From positions 1-9,495 of the forward strand of contig JAIKXK010000390.1 in NCBI GenBank assembly GCA_024684155.1: a stretch of 9,495 nt of DNA, in the 5' to 3' direction. Shown one piece after another: positions 1-8,195 of this stretch (its first letter is position 1; each line of letters begins with the position of its first letter). Position numbers and translations under genes: made by a program. Under the pieces are notes generated by a model that saw only the letters and a list, made by a program, of their open reading frames with translations, was not told where the DNA came from and searched no databases. Source of the DNA: Lachnospiraceae bacterium (GTDB lineage: Bacteria; Bacillota; Clostridia; Lachnospirales; Lachnospiraceae).

Positions 1-1104
1 CTTTTAGCTACAGGTAACGGCCGATGCAATTTTACAAATGAATATCAGGACGAATCCTGTTATCGTTCTTCTAATCCAAAGCTTTTAAAAAGTGTGTTGG
101 AGTATTTTAATGTAGAAAGAACTTTAATGGAATTTTCTAAAATGGGAGTGTTAGCAAGAAATAGAGATGGTTATTATTATCCTAGAAGCAACCAGGCTGC
201 AGGAGTTCGATTTTGTTTAGAGCAGGCAGTACGGTCTAAGAATATTTCTGTTGTTTATGAATGTAGTGTTCTTGGGATAAAAGAAAAAAATCATGTATTT
301 TTTATATCCAGTTCAAAAGGCGAGTATGTGGGCAAAAATATTATTCTTTGTACTGGTGGGAAAGCTTCACCGAAAAGCGGAAGTGATGGAGCCGGATATG
401 AATTTGCAAAGAAACTTGGTCATAGCATTATAAAGCCGCTTCCTGCATTGGTTCAACTACACTGCAGAGAAAAGTGCTTTCAGAAATTAAAAGGAATTCG
501 AGCAATAGGCGAGGTTTCTTTGTTTGTGGATGGAAAAGAAATAGCAAAGGATTTCGGAGAACTACAATTTACCAAGGATGGAATATCAGGAATACCTGTT
601 TTTAACATTAGTCGTTTTGCTGTTCGTGGCTTAGAAAAAAGAAAAGAAGTGGTTGCTTCAATAGACTTATTTCCTGAATTTTCTTTAGATGTACTTTCTT
701 CTCATTTATTGAATCAGTTGTTATATCGTCCGACACCAGTTTCTATTGAAGATGGACTTATGGGAATGCTAAATGACAGGTTGATTCCTGTGATTTTAAA
801 AGAAATGGGACTTCGACCAAATAGTAGCACTTTTGATTTGGATGAAGCTACGATTAGAGATATGGCAGTATTTTTTAAAGGCTGGAAAGTTGATGTTGTA
901 GGAAGCCACGATTTTGAGTTTGCACAAGTGACTACAGGTGGTATTGATTTAGGTGAAGTGTCAGATCGATTAGAATCCAAATTACAAAAAGGTCTCTTCT
1001 TTGCAGGAGAGATTTTGGATGTAGATGGTATTTGTGGTGGATATAATTTGCAATGGGCATGGTCAAGTGGCTATATTGCAGGAGAAAACGCAGCGGAGTA
1101 TTAG
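1..1104 (+). CDS. BaiN/YhiN (HI0933)-family FAD-binding oxidoreductase, 5'-partial at window edge
   Basis: The reading frame is open from base 1, so the gene starts outside the window; the first GTG (base 94) is internal because family-conserved sequence precedes it. Codons 2-13 encode LATGNGRCNFTN, the hallmark that normally follows the N-terminal GGGAAG dinucleotide-binding loop by about 30 residues, so roughly 40 residues are missing. Further family signatures are GGKASPKSG (about visible residues 119-127), LGHSIIKPLPALVQL, GELQFTKDGISG, and the C-terminal FAGEILDVDGICGGYN that closes the FAD site. With 367 residues visible, the full protein would be about 405-415 residues, normal for the family. 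These are soluble, presumably cytoplasmic flavoproteins, often labelled 'aminoacetone oxidase family' or BaiN-like; the natural substrate is not settled. A bile-acid role should not be assumed from the name. The stop TAG lies 1 nt before the next start, suggesting co-transcription. Confidence 0.9.
   Translation, partial: LLATGNGRCNFTNEYQDESCYRSSNPKLLKSVLEYFNVERTLMEFSKMGVLARNRDGYYYPRSNQAAGVRFCLEQAVRSKNISVVYECSVLGIKEKNHVFFISSSKGEYVGKNIILCTGGKASPKSGSDGAGYEFAKKLGHSIIKPLPALVQLHCREKCFQKLKGIRAIGEVSLFVDGKEIAKDFGELQFTKDGISGIPVFNISRFAVRGLEKRKEVVASIDLFPEFSLDVLSSHLLNQLLYRPTPVSIEDGLMGMLNDRLIPVILKEMGLRPNSSTFDLDEATIRDMAVFFKGWKVDVVGSHDFEFAQVTTGGIDLGEVSDRLESKLQKGLFFAGEILDVDGICGGYNLQWAWSSGYIAGENAAEY
1095..1098 (+). 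promoter_or_regulatory. Ribosome binding site that sets the start of the second FAD gene
   Basis: GGAG lies 7 nt before ATG 1106, within the last codons of the upstream gene. It supports ATG 1106 over the further-upstream in-frame ATG at 1025, which would extend the protein 27 residues into the conserved C-terminus of the preceding flavoprotein and give an N-terminus unlike the family. Confidence 0.7.
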
Positions 1105-1105
1105 A

Positions 1106-2677
1106 ATGATTTTATTGAAACAAGTAAAGGTTCCTGTGACAAATAATCCTAAGGAAGCCTTAAAGAAAAAAATCATAAAAGAATTACGAATTTCTTCAGA
1201 GGAATTATTAGAATTTGAAATATTAAGACAATCTGTTGATGCCAGGAAAAAAACGGATTTGTTTTTTGTATACAATGTTTGTGTGTCTATTAAAGGAAAT
1301 GAAGATAAGTTTCTCAAAAGAAAATATAAGTTTTGCATAGAGCCATATCATCCTGTTGTTTATCGTTATGGTTATATTTCAAAAAAGCCCTCAAATAATA
1401 CTGTAATAATTGGAGCCGGTCCTGCCGGCTTGTTTGCTGCTTATTATATGAGTTTATCAGGTCTTTGTCCTGTTTTAATTGAACGTGGAAAAAAAGTAGA
1501 AGACCGAAAAAAAGATGTAATTGAATTTTGGGAAACAGGAAGATTGAATCCCGATTCTAACGTTCAGTTTGGAGAAGGAGGCGCAGGTACTTTTTCCGAT
1601 GGTAAATTAAACACCTTGGTAAAGGATAAGACTGGTCGAAATCGATTTGTCCTTGAAACCTTTGTAAAGTTTGGTGCTCCAGAAGATATTTTATATAATT
1701 TTAAACCACATATAGGTACGGATATTTTAATTGAGGTAATTCAAAATCTAAGAGAGGAATTGCTAAAGCGTGGTTGTGAAATTCGATACGAAACAAAGGT
1801 AGAAGATTTTTTGCTTTCAGAGGATTCCTTAACTGGCGTTATATTAGATTCCGGTGAAATAATTACTTGTGAAAATTGTGTACTTGCTATTGGCCATAGT
1901 GCACGAGATACCTTTTTCAAACTATATGAGAAAAAGGTGGATATGAAGGCAAAAGAATTTGCAGTAGGATTTCGAGTGGAACATAAACGAAGTTTTATTG
2001 ATGAACATCAATACGGAACTTATGGTTCTTTATTAGGGGCTGCTCCTTATAAGGTGGCAACAAAACTTAAGAATAATCGTGGAGTTTATTCTTTTTGTAT
2101 GTGCCCTGGTGGTTATGTCGTGAATTCTTCTTCAGAAAATGGTCTTTTGGCAGTAAACGGAATGAGTTATTCTAAAAGAGATGGTGCAAATTCAAATTCT
2201 GCTATTGTGATTTCTGTTGGAAAAAAAGAGTTTTCTTTGGATAATCCAATGGCTGCCATAGAATATCAAAGAAGTCTAGAGAAAAAAGCATTTGAGCTTG
2301 GAGAGGGAAATATCCCCCAACAGTTATACGGTGATTTTGTGGCAAAAAGGCCATCAAAAAGTTATGGAAGCTTTGTTTCTAACTGTAAGGGTAGTGCAAA
2401 ACTTTGTGATTTATCAAATCTTTTTTCTGCTGAGATAAATGAGTCTTTTATAGAAGGCATGGAACAATTTGATCGTAAAATCAAAGGGTTTACAAATGAA
2501 GAGATTATTTTATCTGGAGTAGAAAGCAGAACCTCATCGCCTGTTCGTATTACAAGGGATGAGAACTTTATGTCAAATATGAAAGGCCTTTATCCCTGCG
2601 GAGAAGGGGCAGGTTATGCTGGCGGAATTACTTCTGCAGCTATGGATGGATTAAAAGTGGGAGAAGAGATTGTCTAA
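1106..2677 (+). CDS. FAD-dependent protein, COG2509-type NAD(P)/FAD-dependent oxidoreductase
   Basis: This is a 523-residue soluble flavoprotein. Residues 1 to about 95 form a small N-terminal domain that starts MILLKQVKVP and contains SVDARKKTDL, typical of this family. The Rossmann FAD-binding loop GAGPAG is at residues 103-108, followed by LIERGKKVEDRKKDV at 124-138. The strongly conserved FGEGGAGTFSDGKLNT is at 155-170 and PHIGTD lies further on. The C-terminus has LYPCGEGAGYAGGITSAAMDG, the second half of the FAD site. Length matches the family, about 520-540. Family members are widespread and some have been crystallised, but I know of no established reaction, so no substrate is assigned. 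The start is ATG 1106 (see its RBS), 1 nt after the previous stop; the next gene follows after 27 nt. Both flavoproteins share only the general FAD fold and do not look like a recent duplication. Related alternative labels are 'uncharacterised FAD-dependent dehydrogenase'. Confidence 0.9.
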   Translation: MILLKQVKVPVTNNPKEALKKKIIKELRISSEELLEFEILRQSVDARKKTDLFFVYNVCVSIKGNEDKFLKRKYKFCIEPYHPVVYRYGYISKKPSNNTVIIGAGPAGLFAAYYMSLSGLCPVLIERGKKVEDRKKDVIEFWETGRLNPDSNVQFGEGGAGTFSDGKLNTLVKDKTGRNRFVLETFVKFGAPEDILYNFKPHIGTDILIEVIQNLREELLKRGCEIRYETKVEDFLLSEDSLTGVILDSGEIITCENCVLAIGHSARDTFFKLYEKKVDMKAKEFAVGFRVEHKRSFIDEHQYGTYGSLLGAAPYKVATKLKNNRGVYSFCMCPGGYVVNSSSENGLLAVNGMSYSKRDGANSNSAIVISVGKKEFSLDNPMAAIEYQRSLEKKAFELGEGNIPQQLYGDFVAKRPSKSYGSFVSNCKGSAKLCDLSNLFSAEINESFIEGMEQFDRKIKGFTNEEIILSGVESRTSSPVRITRDENFMSNMKGLYPCGEGAGYAGGITSAAMDGLKVGEEIV

Positions 2678-2692
2678 CATTATTTATAGATT

Positions 2693-2699
2693 AGGATGG
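2693..2699 (+). promoter_or_regulatory. Ribosome binding site of mutS, deciding between two starts
   Basis: AGGATGG ends 5 nt before ATG 2705 (its AGGA core is 8 nt away). The alternative in-frame ATG at 2696 is embedded in this same sequence and has no properly spaced Shine-Dalgarno of its own, so 2705 is preferred. The two choices differ by only three residues (MEI). Confidence 0.6.
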
Positions 2700-2704
2700 A
2701 AATT

Positions 2705-5353
2705 ATGGGCGAATATACACCAATGATGCAACAGTATCTAAAAACAAAAGAGGATTATAAAGACTGTATTTTGTTTTACAGACTCGGTGATTTTTATGAG
2801 ATGTTTTTTGATGATGCTAAAATTGTTTCAAAGGAATTAGAACTTACTTTAACAGGGAAGGCCTGCGGTATGGAAGAAAGAGCACCTATGTGTGGTGTTC
2901 CTTTTCATGCAGTAGACAATTATTTACCAAAACTTGTTAATAAAGGATATAAGGTTGCGGTTTGTGAGCAGGTTGAAGATCCAAAGGAAGCAAAAGGAAT
3001 TGTAAAACGTGAGGTGATTCGTGTAGTTACTCCAGGTACAAATATTGATTCAGCCTCCTTAGATGAAACAAAGAATAATTTCATTATGTGTGTGGTATAT
3101 CAGATTGATCGCTATGGATTGGCCTTTGCTGATGTATCCACTGGAGATTTCTTCCTAACAGAAGTAGATTCTTCCAGAAAGTTATTTGATGAATTAAACA
3201 AATATCATCCTACGGAATTAATTTGCAATGAAGCATTTTATATGAGTGGAATATCCATTGATGAGTTACGTACACATTACCATCTTTTAGTAAGTTCACT
3301 GGACGCTGGCTATTTTGAAGATGGATTTGTAAAAGACATTCTTTTAAGACATTTTAAATGTTCTTCTTTAGATGCTCTTGGTATTTCAGATTTTCCTTCG
3401 GGAGTGGCAGCTTCTGGAGCTCTTCTTCAGTATTTAATGGACACCCAAAAGACAGAACTTTCACATATGAATCGCATTATTCCTTATGTCAATGGAAATT
3501 ATATGATGATTGATTCTTCCTCTCGAAGAAACCTTGAACTTGTGGAAACTATGAGGGAAAAGGAAAAAAGAGGATCTTTGCTTTGGGTTTTAGACAAAAC
3601 AAAAACTGCAATGGGAGCAAGAACCCTTCGTTCCTTTATTGAGCAACCGCTGATTCACAAAGACGAAATTGTAAAGCGTCAGGAAGGAATAGCAGAGTTA
3701 AATAAACACTATATTTCCAGAGAAGAATTGAGAGAGTATTTAAATCCTGTATACGATTTAGAGCGTTTAATGACACGTATTTCTTATCAATCAGCAAATC
3801 CTAGAGATTTAATTGCTTTTAAAAATTCCATTGGTGCTATTCCAGGAATTAAGGTGGTATTATCGGATTTTAAATGTAATATTCTTACAGAACTAAATGA
3901 TGCTTTGGATCCTTTAAGTGATCTTTATCAGTTAATTGATGAAGCAATTGCAGAAGAACCTCCTGTCTTAGTTCATGATGGTGGAATTGTAAAAGAAGGC
4001 TTTAATGAAGAGGTAGATCGTCTTAGAAATGCAAAAACCGAAGGAAAGAGTTGGCTTGCAGAATTAGAGGCAAAGGAAAAAGAAAAAACAGATATTAAAA
4101 ATTTACGTGTGAAATACAATAAGGTCTTTGGCTATTATCTTGAGGTAACAAATTCTTATCTTGATAAGGTGCCGGATTATTTTATTAGAAAACAAACACT
4201 AACCAATGCAGAGCGATTCTATACTCCAGAATTAAAGGAATTGGAAAATACAATTCTTGGGGCAGAAGAGAGACTTACATCATTAGAATACGAATTATAC
4301 AAAAATGTGTTAGATGCTATTAATTCCCAGGTTTCAAGAATACAGGAAACTGCCAGGGCAATTGCCCATTTAGATGTTTATCTTTCTTTGGCTTATGTAG
4401 CAGAAAAGAATCATTATGTACGTCCAAAAATAACGGAAGATGGTTCTATTAAAATTGAAGGTGGAAGACATCCTGTTGTAGAAAAAATGATGGATAATGA
4501 TATGTTCATTAAAAATGATACGATTCTGGATGAAAAGAAAAATCGTGTATCCATTATTACTGGACCTAATATGGCAGGTAAATCCACCTATATGAGACAG
4601 ACAGCCCTTATTGTTTTAATGGCTCAGATTGGAAGCTTTGTACCAGCTGATAAAGCAAAAATTGGTATTGTAGATCGTATCTTTACTAGAGTTGGAGCAT
4701 CGGATGATTTAGCTTCAGGTCAATCAACGTTTATGGTAGAAATGAATGAAGTAGCTAATATTTTAAAAAATGCAACTTCAAATTCTCTTTTGATTTTAGA
4801 TGAAATTGGACGTGGTACCTCTACCTTTGATGGTTTATCCATTGCCTGGGCAGTAGTAGAACATGTAGCAGATACAAAAATTCTAGGTGCAAAAACTTTA
4901 TTTGCAACACATTATCATGAACTTACAGAATTAGAAGGTAAGCTTGATGGTGTTAACAATTACTGTATTGCAGTAAAAGAAAATGGCGATGATATAGTAT
5001 TTCTTCGAAAGATTGTACCAGGTGGAGCAGATAAAAGTTATGGTATTCAGGTAGCCAAATTAGCAGGAGTTCCAGATTCTGTTACAAATCGTGCAAAAGA
5101 AATTGTGAATGAATTGATTAAAAACGATATTGCTGATGTGGCAAGAAGCATAGCAGGGGAAAGTTCAACTTCTAAGTCAAAACCTAATATTAAAACAGAC
5201 GAAGTTGATTTGAATCAAATGACCATCTTTGATACGGTCTCTGATGCGGATATTATTCATGAAATATCAGAATTAGATATTAAGAATTTAACTCCGATAG
5301 ATGCATTAAACTTATTAAACGAGCTTCAAAGTAAGGTGAATAATCGATGGTAG
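2705..5353 (+). CDS. mutS: DNA mismatch repair protein MutS
   Basis: MutS binds mismatches and small loops in newly replicated DNA as a dimer and, on ATP binding, becomes a sliding clamp that recruits MutL. From ATG 2705 the protein has 882 residues, normal for MutS1. The N-terminal mismatch-recognition domain has GDFYEMF with the F-x-E wedge at Phe30 and Glu32. Connector and lever/clamp domains follow (about 125-560). The ATPase domain has Walker A GPNMAGKS at 620-627, Walker B LILDE at 696-700 followed by GRGTSTFDG, and the signature ATHYHEL with His736. Near the C-terminus QMTIF (838-842) matches the beta sliding-clamp binding peptide, and LTPIDALNLLNELQ resembles the terminal helical oligomerisation segment. 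No key residue is missing. The alternative start is ATG 2696 (885 residues). The stop TAG overlaps mutL by 7 nt, consistent with coupled translation of partners. All motifs were read directly; the function is that of a well-studied family. Confidence 0.98.
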   Translation: MGEYTPMMQQYLKTKEDYKDCILFYRLGDFYEMFFDDAKIVSKELELTLTGKACGMEERAPMCGVPFHAVDNYLPKLVNKGYKVAVCEQVEDPKEAKGIVKREVIRVVTPGTNIDSASLDETKNNFIMCVVYQIDRYGLAFADVSTGDFFLTEVDSSRKLFDELNKYHPTELICNEAFYMSGISIDELRTHYHLLVSSLDAGYFEDGFVKDILLRHFKCSSLDALGISDFPSGVAASGALLQYLMDTQKTELSHMNRIIPYVNGNYMMIDSSSRRNLELVETMREKEKRGSLLWVLDKTKTAMGARTLRSFIEQPLIHKDEIVKRQEGIAELNKHYISREELREYLNPVYDLERLMTRISYQSANPRDLIAFKNSIGAIPGIKVVLSDFKCNILTELNDALDPLSDLYQLIDEAIAEEPPVLVHDGGIVKEGFNEEVDRLRNAKTEGKSWLAELEAKEKEKTDIKNLRVKYNKVFGYYLEVTNSYLDKVPDYFIRKQTLTNAERFYTPELKELENTILGAEERLTSLEYELYKNVLDAINSQVSRIQETARAIAHLDVYLSLAYVAEKNHYVRPKITEDGSIKIEGGRHPVVEKMMDNDMFIKNDTILDEKKNRVSIITGPNMAGKSTYMRQTALIVLMAQIGSFVPADKAKIGIVDRIFTRVGASDDLASGQSTFMVEMNEVANILKNATSNSLLILDEIGRGTSTFDGLSIAWAVVEHVADTKILGAKTLFATHYHELTELEGKLDGVNNYCIAVKENGDDIVFLRKIVPGGADKSYGIQVAKLAGVPDSVTNRAKEIVNELIKNDIADVARSIAGESSTSKSKPNIKTDEVDLNQMTIFDTVSDADIIHEISELDIKNLTPIDALNLLNELQSKVNNRW

Positions 5354-7248
5354 AAAAAAACACAATTGAACTATTAAATCGAGAAACAATTGATAAAATT
5401 GCTGCAGGAGAAGTGGTAGAACGACCTGCTTCTGTAGTAAAGGAACTGGTGGAAAATTCTATTGATGCTCATGCTAATGCCATTACAGTAGAAATGAAGG
5501 ATGGTGGAATTACCCTCCTTCGTATTACAGATAATGGGGATGGAATTTCTCATGATGAAATTAAAAAGGCATTTCTTAGGCATTCTACAAGTAAGATTCG
5601 AAAAGTAGAGGATTTAGATGACATTCGTTCTCTTGGATTTAGAGGAGAAGCATTATCTTCAATTTCTGCAGTGTCTCGAGTGGAGCTTTTAACGAAAACA
5701 AAGGATGAATTGACAGGGTCTGCCTATCGAATTGAAGGAGGAGAGGAAATTGATTTTTCTGAAATGGGTACTCCAGATGGAACCACCTTTTTTATTCGTC
5801 AGTTGTTTTATAATACACCGGCTAGAAAGAAATTTTTAAAATCTCCTATGACAGAAGGCAACTATGTTTCTGAAGTAGTTGAAAAATTAGCTATTTCCCA
5901 TCCTGAGGTGGCCTTTCGGTTGATTGCCAACGGAACAGAGAAATTCGCTACAGCTGGAAATGGAAATTTAAAAGATGTAATTTATCAGATTTATGGAAGA
6001 GATATTACCAAGGAACTAATTGAAATAAATGATGAAACTGCTCATTTTCACATTCATGGATATATTGGTTCTCCTTTGATTAATCGAGGAAATCGTGGAT
6101 ACGAAAGCTTCTTTGTCAATGGTCGTTATGTAAAAAGTCAGACCTTAATGCGTTCTGTAGAAGCAGGATATGAGGGCTTTTTAATGCAACATCAATATCC
6201 CTTTGCGATTTTAAATTTGGACTTTTCGTCCCATGAGGTAGATGTAAATGTACATCCTACAAAACAGGAAGTGCGTTTTCAGAATAATGATGCCATTGGA
6301 TCAGATTTAAAATCTTTAATTGCATATAAATTAAAATACAGAGAAGATATTTCCACAGTTCCTTTGACAGAAGAGAATCATTCGTCAAAAGTAGAGGTTG
6401 TATCTAAAGGGGCAGAGCCTTTTGAAACCAATCATTTAGAAAACTTTAAAGCAAAAATTGAAGCTTCCATTTTAGAAGATAAAAAAGAGTATGAAGCTGA
6501 AGAAATACGAAGAACCTATGGTGCAATTTCTATTTCAAAAGATGTGGATGAAGAAAAGCCTGTACTTCATGAGACAGATAATAGGGATGCTGTTCTTCAA
6601 AATAAGAACTCTTTAGTAAAGGAGGAAAAACCTACCTTTGTACAACAGACCTTTTTGTCGGAAGAAAGTATCAAAGAACATCGAATTATTGGTCAGGTAT
6701 TTGATACCTATTGGATGGTAGAATTTGATAACTGTCTGTATGTAATTGATCAACATGCAGCTCATGAAAAAGTTTTATTTGAACGTACCATGGAGAAATT
6801 AAAGGATAAGGAAATGACTTCTCAGCAGATTTCACCGCCTATTATAGTTTCTTTATCGGAGACAGATAGAAATTTGCTTTTTGAAAATGAAGAAAGTTTT
6901 AAAAGAGTCGGATATGAATTTTCTTCCTTTGGTGGAAGTGAAGTTTCTTTAACAGCTATTCCAGATAATTTATTTGGAATTGACGCAAAGGAGTTATTTT
7001 TAAATACCATAGCCTCTCTATCTGACATTGGAAGAAGTTCCAGTCCGGATTTGATTTTAGAAAAGGTGGCTTCCATGTCGTGTAAGGCTGCTGTAAAGGG
7101 CCATGACCATTTGTCCCGACCTGAGATAGAAACATTAATTTCGGATTTACTTTCTTTAGAGAATCCATACCATTGCCCTCATGGAAGACCTACCATTGTT
7201 CGATTAACTCATTATGAATTAGATAAGAAATTTAAAAGGATCTTGTAA
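5347..7248 (+). CDS. mutL: DNA mismatch repair endonuclease MutL
   Basis: MutL couples mismatch recognition by MutS to strand removal. The protein has 633 residues. The N-terminal GHKL ATPase shows catalytic Glu33 and Mg-binding Asn37 within KELVENSIDA, then DNGDGI (62-67), RHSTSKI (78-84) and GFRGEAL (97-103). A charged, poorly conserved linker runs from about 335 to 440. The C-terminal domain has DQHAAHEKVLFE at 468-479, a perfect match to the endonuclease motif DQHA(X)2E(X)4E, plus Cys579 (SCKAAVK) and Cys610/His612 (CPHGRP), the expected zinc-site residues. It is therefore inferred to nick DNA itself, as in bacteria lacking MutH. A clamp-binding site is expected near S492-P497 (SQQISP), but its first Gln is replaced by Ser. 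The start ATG 5347 lies inside the end of mutS; AAGGTG at 5333-5338 sits 8 nt upstream. The stop TAA shares one base with the miaA start. An A7 tract occupies codons 3-5. Confidence 0.98.
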   Translation: MVEKNTIELLNRETIDKIAAGEVVERPASVVKELVENSIDAHANAITVEMKDGGITLLRITDNGDGISHDEIKKAFLRHSTSKIRKVEDLDDIRSLGFRGEALSSISAVSRVELLTKTKDELTGSAYRIEGGEEIDFSEMGTPDGTTFFIRQLFYNTPARKKFLKSPMTEGNYVSEVVEKLAISHPEVAFRLIANGTEKFATAGNGNLKDVIYQIYGRDITKELIEINDETAHFHIHGYIGSPLINRGNRGYESFFVNGRYVKSQTLMRSVEAGYEGFLMQHQYPFAILNLDFSSHEVDVNVHPTKQEVRFQNNDAIGSDLKSLIAYKLKYREDISTVPLTEENHSSKVEVVSKGAEPFETNHLENFKAKIEASILEDKKEYEAEEIRRTYGAISISKDVDEEKPVLHETDNRDAVLQNKNSLVKEEKPTFVQQTFLSEESIKEHRIIGQVFDTYWMVEFDNCLYVIDQHAAHEKVLFERTMEKLKDKEMTSQQISPPIIVSLSETDRNLLFENEESFKRVGYEFSSFGGSEVSLTAIPDNLFGIDAKELFLNTIASLSDIGRSSSPDLILEKVASMSCKAAVKGHDHLSRPEIETLISDLLSLENPYHCPHGRPTIVRLTHYELDKKFKRIL

Positions 7249-8195
7249 TGAAAAAACCTTTAGTAATTATAGCCGGACCAACGGCTACTGGAAAAAGTAA
7301 ATATTCGGTTATGTTTTCAAAACGACATAATGGATCTGTGATTTCAGCAGACTCTATGCAGGTGTATAAATATATGGATATTGGTTCAGCAAAGATTACA
7401 AAGGAAGAGATGCAAGGAGTAAATCACTATTTAGTTGATGTGTTAGAACCGAAAGAAGAGTTTCATGTGGCTTTGTTCCAACAAATGGCACAAGAGGCTT
7501 TGGATGAAATCTATGAAAAAAACTCTCTACCTGTAGTATGTGGCGGAACGGGGTTTTATATACAGGCTCTTTTATATGGAATTGATTTTTCTTCCGGTCA
7601 GGAAAACCCGGCATTACGAGAAAAATTAAGTTTATTTGCAAAGGAACAGGGTGCTCATGCCTTATTTGAAAGATTAAAAAAAGTAGATCCTAAATCTTGT
7701 GAAACTATTCATGAAAATAATATAAAGCGAGTGATTCGTGCCATTGAATATTATGAAATGACAGGGGAACCAATTTCAAAACACAATGAACAAGAAAAGG
7801 AAAAAGAGTCTTTATATAACTATGTTTTTTTTGTCTTAAATGATGATCGAAAAAAGCTGTATGAAGGAATTGAAAAACGTGTGGATTTAATGGTTGAGAT
7901 GGGCTTATATGATGAAGTAAAAAGACTTTATGATATGGGATACACAAAGGACTATGTGTCCATGCAGGGATTAGGATACAAGGAAGTTTTAGATGCTATT
8001 AACGGTGAAATTTCCTTTGATGAGGCGATTTATCGTATTAAAAGAGATACGCGGCATTTTGCAAAACGACAAATCACATGGTTTAAGCGAGAAAAAGATG
8101 TGATTTGGATTGACAAAAAAGAATTTGATTACGACGACGAAAAAATTCTTTCCTTTATGGAAATGGAATGTGAAAAGAGGAATATTTTATGTTAG
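7248..8195 (+). CDS. miaA: tRNA dimethylallyltransferase MiaA
   Basis: MiaA transfers the dimethylallyl group of dimethylallyl diphosphate to N6 of adenine 37 in tRNAs that read codons starting with U, giving i6A, which in most bacteria is then methylthiolated by MiaB (not in this window). The protein has 315 residues, normal for the family. The P-loop GPTATGKS is at 10-17; DSMQVY at 35-40 includes the catalytic-base Asp35; GGTGFY is at 99-104. Further family blocks are IKRVIRAIEYYEMTGEPIS, MQGLGYKEV and TRHFAKRQITWFKRE near the C-terminus. The start ATG 7248 overlaps the mutL stop as TAATG, with AAGGA at 7236-7240, 7 nt upstream, so translation is probably coupled to mutL. The stop overlaps the next gene by 7 nt. 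The mutL-miaA arrangement is common in bacteria. A T8 run lies in codons 193-195. Confidence 0.98.
   Translation: MKKPLVIIAGPTATGKSKYSVMFSKRHNGSVISADSMQVYKYMDIGSAKITKEEMQGVNHYLVDVLEPKEEFHVALFQQMAQEALDEIYEKNSLPVVCGGTGFYIQALLYGIDFSSGQENPALREKLSLFAKEQGAHALFERLKKVDPKSCETIHENNIKRVIRAIEYYEMTGEPISKHNEQEKEKESLYNYVFFVLNDDRKKLYEGIEKRVDLMVEMGLYDEVKRLYDMGYTKDYVSMQGLGYKEVLDAINGEISFDEAIYRIKRDTRHFAKRQITWFKREKDVIWIDKKEFDYDDEKILSFMEMECEKRNILC

Noticed and set aside
714..980. Minus-strand open frame inside the first gene, and similar ones at 1063-1338, 5374-5583, 6822-7076, 6956-7168, 7396-7641 and 7705-7947
   Set aside because: All lie opposite strongly conserved coding sequence, have no recognisable motif or RBS context, and look like antisense shadows of real genes.
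94..1104. Start of the first gene at GTG 94
   Set aside because: The frame is open from base 1 and encodes the family motif LATGNGRCNFTN before this codon, so GTG 94 is internal and the true start is outside the window.
1..1104. Bile-acid-converting BaiN function for the first gene
   Set aside because: The family is far broader than BaiN of bile-acid 7-dehydroxylators and no other bai gene is in the window; the neighbours are housekeeping genes.
1025..1105. N-terminal extension of the second FAD protein from ATG 1025
   Set aside because: It would overlap the conserved C-terminus of the preceding flavoprotein by 80 bases; ATG 1106 has a well-spaced GGAG and gives a family-like N-terminus.
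2670..2690. Promoter for mutS (TTGTCT and TATAGA-like hexamers)
   Set aside because: The hexamers are only about 9 bases apart, far from the 16-18 needed, and such AT-rich matches are frequent here; the gap of 27 nt fits an operon.
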